13,197 nt of DNA from DAOLOF01 sp964463605. Lineage in GTDB: Bacteria; Patescibacteriota; Microgenomatia; UBA1400; PJMF01. Location of the stretch: positions 1 through 13,197 of the forward strand of contig CAYXBZ010000027.1 in the NCBI GenBank assembly GCA_964463605.1. Direction: 5' to 3'. The notes below the pieces were generated by a model. The model was not told the origin of the DNA and ran no database searches. It saw only the letters and a program-made list of their open reading frames with translations. A program made the translations under genes and the position numbers. This document shows, piece by piece, positions 10,700-13,197 of the stretch (position 1 is the stretch's first letter; the number at the start of each line of letters is the position of its first letter).

Positions 10700-13197
10700 A
10701 TGCCCCTTCCTACAATTTCCTCTCCAAATCAAGACTCATCTGATCAAAAAAATGAACATCATTCAATTGATGCTCAGCCTGTTTTTGGCCATCACTCTCA
10801 TAAGAATGAAGGAAATAAGAAACTGTTTCGAAACGGTAAAGAGTCTTTTTCAAGTAACAAAACAAAGTATTTTTTAGGAGGATTGGCTCTTTCGTTATTG
10901 ATGATTGCAGGTGGTGTTGCTTACAACTTGGTGCAGCAGCAAGGAGTGGGAGATATTAGGCAACAGGCTCAAGATCAAAGTCTTGTTGTAAGTGAGGATT
11001 TTGGCGCAGAATCGACAACATATTTAGACGGGTGGAGAACAACTAGCTCGAACAGTGGTTGGGGGTCTGGATGGGGCGAAAATCACGGTAAGTATACATT
11101 TAATGCCAATATTCAATATGAAGGAAAGGCGTCTTTAGAGTTAATAGGACATCATGTTAGTGGAGATATGTCTCGTTATCACCTCCAGCGTAGAGAAAGA
11201 TTTGAAAACAACAAAGAATATGTGATTCAGGTGCCAGTTTATATTCCTTCAGATAATGATTTTTCAGATTATGCTAGCCCTGAAGTTTTAGTGCAATGTT
11301 GGAGGGATGGTCAGAAAGAGCAACCAGTTGATCTTAACAAAATGCCAATTAATCGAAATCTCACCAATGAGTGGCAGATTGTTTGGCACAAATTTTCGCA
11401 TAATAAAGATCCGGCACAATGCGATGTGATGTTGAGCGTCTCTAAAAACCACAGAGCTTTATTTGGTGAGGTGAAGATTTATGAAGAAACGGATCTTATT
11501 ACTAATGGCAGTTTCGAAAATGGATTGGAGGGATGGGAGGTGGAAGAGGATAAAACAGAAGTAAAGATAGTAGATCAAATTGATGAAGTGAGTGGAAAAA
11601 ATATAGCTCAATTAAGTAAAAGACACGATGTAGAGAAAAGAGGCGATGATTGTACCAAACCTTTTCCAGCAAAGGCAGCAATTAGCCAAACAGTTGATTT
11701 GCCTTCTGGAGACTATGGATTATTTTTTAAATATTTTATAAAAACGCAAGATGCAAATGTTGGATCTAAATATTCAAGATTTGAGTTAAGTCTAAATAGT
11801 AATATAGAATTCCATGATGGTAATAAAATAAATGAAGGTTTGAAGTGTGAAAGGTGGTTTTCAGTGCCAGGACCGGAAAATATTAGAAATGGGAAAAAAA
11901 GTGGTTGGGCTTGGCAGGTAATTGATTTAAAATCACATGATCGAAATATAAAAATTGAATTTTCTAATAATCTTAGATTTGATGAATGGTATAACCTTTA
12001 TTCTTTTGTCGACGATGTTGCCATCGTTAAACTTTTAGACACTCTCTCCTACACTCCCACCTATCCACCCGGCTGGAATTTTAGCGTTTCTGAATCTGCC
12101 TGGAATGATCCAGCACAAGACACATGGGCTAAAGACGATGGCTTTGGCTTTATCCAAACAGCTTTTTCAAAGACTGGTAACGCTCTAAGATTAATGTCAG
12201 TAAATCCTGAAATAGATTTAAAAAATACACTAGTTCAACTTTGTAAACCTTTAGATCTAGAAGAAGGAAGATACACCCTCAGTGCACAAGTTAATCTTTT
12301 AAACACAGTAGGTGAGCAGAGATTCAGCAGACCAGGTATATTAATTCAACAAAAAGGTGGCGCTGAAATATTCTATGATTTTAAAGACCATTTTTCTTAT
12401 GAAACTAATAACTGGCAGCATATTTCAGACACATTTATTATTAATTCAAACCAAACCAGTAACCAAATTTGCTTGCAATCTTTAAACAATGCAGATGTAG
12501 TGTTTGATGATATTAAGATAGAATTGTTACACTTAACAAGTGATCCAACGCCAACTAATACTCCAGTTCCCACCAATACCCCGATACCCACTGATTCTCC
12601 TGATCCAACAAACACTCCAGTACCTACGGCTACACCAATACCCACCGCTACACCAATCCCTGAAAAGGCTCAACTCTCCCTCACCCTTTCTCTAGACGGA
12701 GTACCTTACACCGAAGGAGAGGTAAGACACCATCCTCAGCCAAAAGGACGTGACATTAAACTCCAACTAAGTCTAGTTAACACTACAGAATTGGTAGCTC
12801 AACAGATAGTAGATTTTACCTATGATGAAGAGACTGGCACCTACCGCAACGATCAAATAATTAATCTGGGAGAGATAGTACCAGGACCACATATAGTAGG
12901 CTTAAAAGGACCAATGCATCTAGCTTGGCCAATCTGTTACTTTGGCAATAAGAGTTCTGATACTTGCACCTTTGAACAACTAGTAGCTCAAACTACTAAC
13001 TATCAAAAGGGTAGATCGGTAGCTACCAACTTTATTGTTCTAGAACCTGGAGATAACTCTCTTAATCTTTCTAGTAAACCACTTCCAGTAGGAGACCTGC
13101 CAATATCAGGGGCCAATAAAAATCAACAAGATGGTAAAGTTGATGTAAAAGACTACTCCTACATGCTCTCATGTATTGGAGAGAAGAGTCGCACTGA
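10700..13197 (+). CDS. Large anchored surface protein with CBM-like modules, Thr-Pro linker and dockerin-like end (partial, 3' end outside window)
   Basis: The frame is open for 832 codons to the window end. An in-frame TAG (10694-10696) two codons before the ATG fixes the start region. A polar cytoplasmic part (1-55) is followed by a membrane helix (about 57-78). Three beta-sandwich-like segments follow, about 96-262, 265-446 and 455-610. The second opens with N-G-S-F-E-N-G-L-E-G-W, typical of CBM_4_9-type carbohydrate-binding modules. The second and third end with D-D-V or D-D-I strands. A Thr-Pro linker (614-654) leads to another beta domain (about 656-795). Then comes a dockerin/EF-hand-like loop with D811-G812-K-V and D818, cut by the window end. 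The likely role is binding glycans or assembling proteins at the cell surface; no catalytic domain is visible. It is divergent from the GH39-like gene. Confidence 0.85.
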   Translation, partial: MPLPTISSPNQDSSDQKNEHHSIDAQPVFGHHSHKNEGNKKLFRNGKESFSSNKTKYFLGGLALSLLMIAGGVAYNLVQQQGVGDIRQQAQDQSLVVSEDFGAESTTYLDGWRTTSSNSGWGSGWGENHGKYTFNANIQYEGKASLELIGHHVSGDMSRYHLQRRERFENNKEYVIQVPVYIPSDNDFSDYASPEVLVQCWRDGQKEQPVDLNKMPINRNLTNEWQIVWHKFSHNKDPAQCDVMLSVSKNHRALFGEVKIYEETDLITNGSFENGLEGWEVEEDKTEVKIVDQIDEVSGKNIAQLSKRHDVEKRGDDCTKPFPAKAAISQTVDLPSGDYGLFFKYFIKTQDANVGSKYSRFELSLNSNIEFHDGNKINEGLKCERWFSVPGPENIRNGKKSGWAWQVIDLKSHDRNIKIEFSNNLRFDEWYNLYSFVDDVAIVKLLDTLSYTPTYPPGWNFSVSESAWNDPAQDTWAKDDGFGFIQTAFSKTGNALRLMSVNPEIDLKNTLVQLCKPLDLEEGRYTLSAQVNLLNTVGEQRFSRPGILIQQKGGAEIFYDFKDHFSYETNNWQHISDTFIINSNQTSNQICLQSLNNADVVFDDIKIELLHLTSDPTPTNTPVPTNTPIPTDSPDPTNTPVPTATPIPTATPIPEKAQLSLTLSLDGVPYTEGEVRHHPQPKGRDIKLQLSLVNTTELVAQQIVDFTYDEETGTYRNDQIINLGEIVPGPHIVGLKGPMHLAWPICYFGNKSSDTCTFEQLVAQTTNYQKGRSVATNFIVLEPGDNSLNLSSKPLPVGDLPISGANKNQQDGKVDVKDYSYMLSCIGEKSRT
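12545..12661 (+). repeat. Thr-Pro-rich linker repeat inside the surface protein
   Basis: The coding sequence is a degenerate tandem repeat of units like P-T-N-T-P-V and P-T-A-T-P-I (residues about 616-654). The DNA is correspondingly repetitive and C-rich (CCA, ACC, ACT codons). Such linkers are extended, flexible and often O-glycosylated in extracellular modular proteins. The antisense reading frame over this stretch appears as Gly-Val repeats and is an artefact. Confidence 0.9.

Noticed and set aside
12397..12645. Minus-strand frame with Gly-Val repeats
   Set aside because: It is the antisense of the Thr-Pro linker in the open plus-strand surface protein; the repeat pattern is a mirror of the P-T codons.
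1..13197. CRISPR array, insertion sequence or prophage
   Set aside because: I saw no regularly spaced repeats, transposase motifs or phage structural genes; the single tyrosine recombinase fits a Xer role.

Overview
The window looks like chromosome from a Candidate Phyla Radiation (Patescibacteria) bacterium, most likely of the Microgenomates group. This is inference from gene style: a moderately AT-rich genome, start codons mostly without a Shine-Dalgarno sequence, a single-domain PolA-type 5'-3' exonuclease, a stand-alone MetRS-C-like tRNA-binding protein, a GH-A-like membrane-anchored glycosidase, and a surface protein with a Thr-Pro linker and a dockerin-like tail. TGA is used as a normal stop (trpB, the glycosyltransferase, a 75-aa protein), so the code is standard, unlike that of Gracilibacteria.

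Layout. Positions 1-87 hold the 3' part of a tRNA with anticodon CAT and its terminator. A FtsB/DivIC-like gene runs leftward (77-448). A divergent spacer with promoter-like boxes, an inverted repeat and a tandem 11-mer separates it from a Xer-type tyrosine recombinase (641-1525). The recombinase is followed by a short leader that reads as a textbook tryptophan attenuator: a promoter, a 21-codon leader peptide with tandem Trp codons and a third Trp before its stop, mutually exclusive hairpins, and an intrinsic terminator 28 nt before trpB. Then come rightward trpB, trpS, a tRNA-binding OB-fold protein, ftsH, a 5'-3' exonuclease and a family-4-like glycosyltransferase (to 8707), with short spacers and no clear internal terminator. 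A perfect 36-nt palindrome lies between trpB and trpS.

From 8732 to 10554 the genes run leftward: a GH39-like glycosidase, then a 75-aa two-helix membrane protein and a 36-aa one-helix membrane protein joined by an ATGA overlap. Divergent from the glycosidase, a large N-terminally anchored surface protein (10700 to beyond the window end) carries several lectin/CBM-like beta-sandwich modules, a Thr-Pro linker, another beta domain and the start of a dockerin-like calcium loop.

How the parts fit. trpB (no trpA here) and trpS are adjacent and sit behind one Trp-sensing leader, so indole-to-Trp conversion and tRNA-Trp charging would both respond to the level of charged tRNA-Trp. The right half is a glycan-oriented cell-surface region. 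The attenuator is the most notable find: I know of no described ribosome-mediated trp attenuator in this radiation, but I could not search for one.
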